Both the position numbers and the translations under genes were made by a program. A stretch of DNA of 12,532 nucleotides, from NCBI GenBank assembly GCA_003134755.1, contig PLCK01000015.1:11400-23931 (forward strand). Reading direction: 5' to 3'. Positions within the stretch are counted from its first letter, which is position 1. Every line of letters starts with the position of its first letter. Of the stretch, positions 11,800-12,532 are shown in pieces. This stretch comes from Actinomycetota bacterium. GTDB lineage: Bacteria; Actinomycetota; Actinomycetes; Acidothermales; Acidothermaceae. The notes beneath the pieces are model-generated. The model was given only the letters and a program-made list of their open reading frames with translations. It had not been told where the DNA came from and made no database searches.

Positions 11800-12532
11800 A
11801 TGCCCATCCGACCTAGGCGGCTGCGGCGTACGCCCGCGTTACGCCGACTTGTCGCAGAGACCCGCGTGTCGGCGTCCGATCTCGTGCTGCCTTTGTTCGT
11901 GAAGGAAGGAATCAGCGAGCCGGCGCCGATCCGGTCGATGCCGGGTGTCGTGCAGCACACCCGCGATTCGTTGCGGAAGGCGGCCGCCGCGGCGGTGGCC
12001 GACGGTGTGGGCGGCCTGATCCTGTTCGGGATTCCTGCGTCAAAGGATCCGCGCGGATCCGCCGCTGACGACGCGGCAGGCATCGTGCAGCTTGCCCTGG
12101 GCGATCTCGTAAAGGAGGTCGGCGACGCGACCGTCCTGATGACCGATCTGTGCCTCGACGAGTACACCGACCACGGTCATTGCGGCCTGCTTGTCGAGTC
12201 CGCGTCGGGTGAGCTGGTTGTCGACAACGATTCGACACTGGCCAGATATGCGTCGATCGCGGTCGCTCAGGCAGCCGCTGGCTCGCACGTCGTCGCGCCG
12301 AGCGGCATGATGGACGGGCAGGTCGCGGTGATCCGCCAAGCCCTTGATATTGCTGGGTTTTCCGACGTCGCCGTGCTCGCGTATGCCGCGAAGTACGCGT
12401 CGGCGTTCTACGGCCCGTTCCGCGACGCGGCCGAGTGCGCACCGAGGTTCGGTGATCGCAGGGCTTACCAGCAGGACGTCGCGAACACCGATGAGGCACT
12501 GCGCGAGGTCGCGCTCGACATCGCCGAGGGCG
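11800..12532 (+). CDS. hemB: Delta-aminolevulinic acid dehydratase (porphobilinogen synthase), 5' part
   Basis: The first 244 codons of hemB; the gene runs off the window. HemB condenses two 5-aminolevulinates to porphobilinogen, the substrate of HemC. Present are RPRRLRRTPALRRLV (4-18), LPLFVKEG (30-37), SMPGVVQHTRDSL (46-58), the metal-site segment TDLCLDEYTDHGHCG (115-129), VAPSGMMDGQV (165-175) and AYAAKYASAFYGPFRDA (194-210), in which K198 should be one of the two Schiff-base lysines. The second lysine and the C-terminal domain lie outside. The metal loop has C118 and C128 with D120 between, rather than three cysteines or all aspartates. The gene follows hemD by 63 bases with no terminator visible, so it likely belongs to the same operon. 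Confidence 0.95.
   Translation, partial: MPIRPRRLRRTPALRRLVAETRVSASDLVLPLFVKEGISEPAPIRSMPGVVQHTRDSLRKAAAAAVADGVGGLILFGIPASKDPRGSAADDAAGIVQLALGDLVKEVGDATVLMTDLCLDEYTDHGHCGLLVESASGELVVDNDSTLARYASIAVAQAAAGSHVVAPSGMMDGQVAVIRQALDIAGFSDVAVLAYAAKYASAFYGPFRDAAECAPRFGDRRAYQQDVANTDEALREVALDIAEG

Overview
The window is GC-rich and densely packed with genes. Translation-coupled ATGA/GTGA overlaps, many GTG starts, TANNNT-type -10 boxes and the gene order all point to an actinomycete (Actinomycetota, high-GC Gram-positive). The sequence does not place it more precisely. The order proC, small BldC/excisionase-like HTH gene, 32-residue basic ribosomal protein, glutaredoxin-like gene, hemA-hemC-hemD-hemB resembles the Mycobacterium tuberculosis Rv0500-Rv0512 neighbourhood. 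The rex-hemA-hemC-hemD order resembles Streptomyces.

Layout. (1) 1-1015: end of an ABC exporter ATPase gene and its six-helix permease. (2) 1178-4903: four genes joined by 4-base stop/start overlaps: proline dehydrogenase, proC, an AcuC-type deacetylase and a phosphatase-family protein. (3) 4904-5120: a 217-base gap with several inverted repeats and a perfect 12-bp palindrome. (4) 5121-5590: the one-domain HTH regulator and the tiny ribosomal protein bS22. (5) 5639-6421, minus strand: a secreted CAP-domain protein, convergent with bS22 and divergent from the next gene. (6) 6582-12532: glutaredoxin-like protein, rex, hemA, hemC, a SUMT-HemD fusion and the first 244 codons of hemB.

How the genes work together. 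HemA commits glutamyl-tRNA to tetrapyrrole synthesis, HemB condenses two ALA, HemC makes the linear tetrapyrrole and HemD closes it to uroporphyrinogen III. Rex, the NADH/NAD+ sensor, lies immediately upstream. Its promoter carries an 18-bp Rex operator (6919-6936) over the -35 box and spacer, so haem precursor supply is probably tied to redox state together with rex itself. In the proline operon, a catabolic enzyme (proline to P5C) and a biosynthetic enzyme (P5C to proline) are translationally coupled, which is a curious pairing.

Most of the window is conserved housekeeping sequence and I see no clearly new multi-gene system. The points most worth checking are the Rex operator/promoter with its consequence for the rex start, the alternative base-pairing around 4909-5050, the palindrome at 5053-5064, the degenerate methyltransferase half of the HemD fusion, the hairpin over the hemC stop and the very small bS22 gene. 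No tRNA, rRNA, CRISPR array, insertion sequence or phage gene was recognised.
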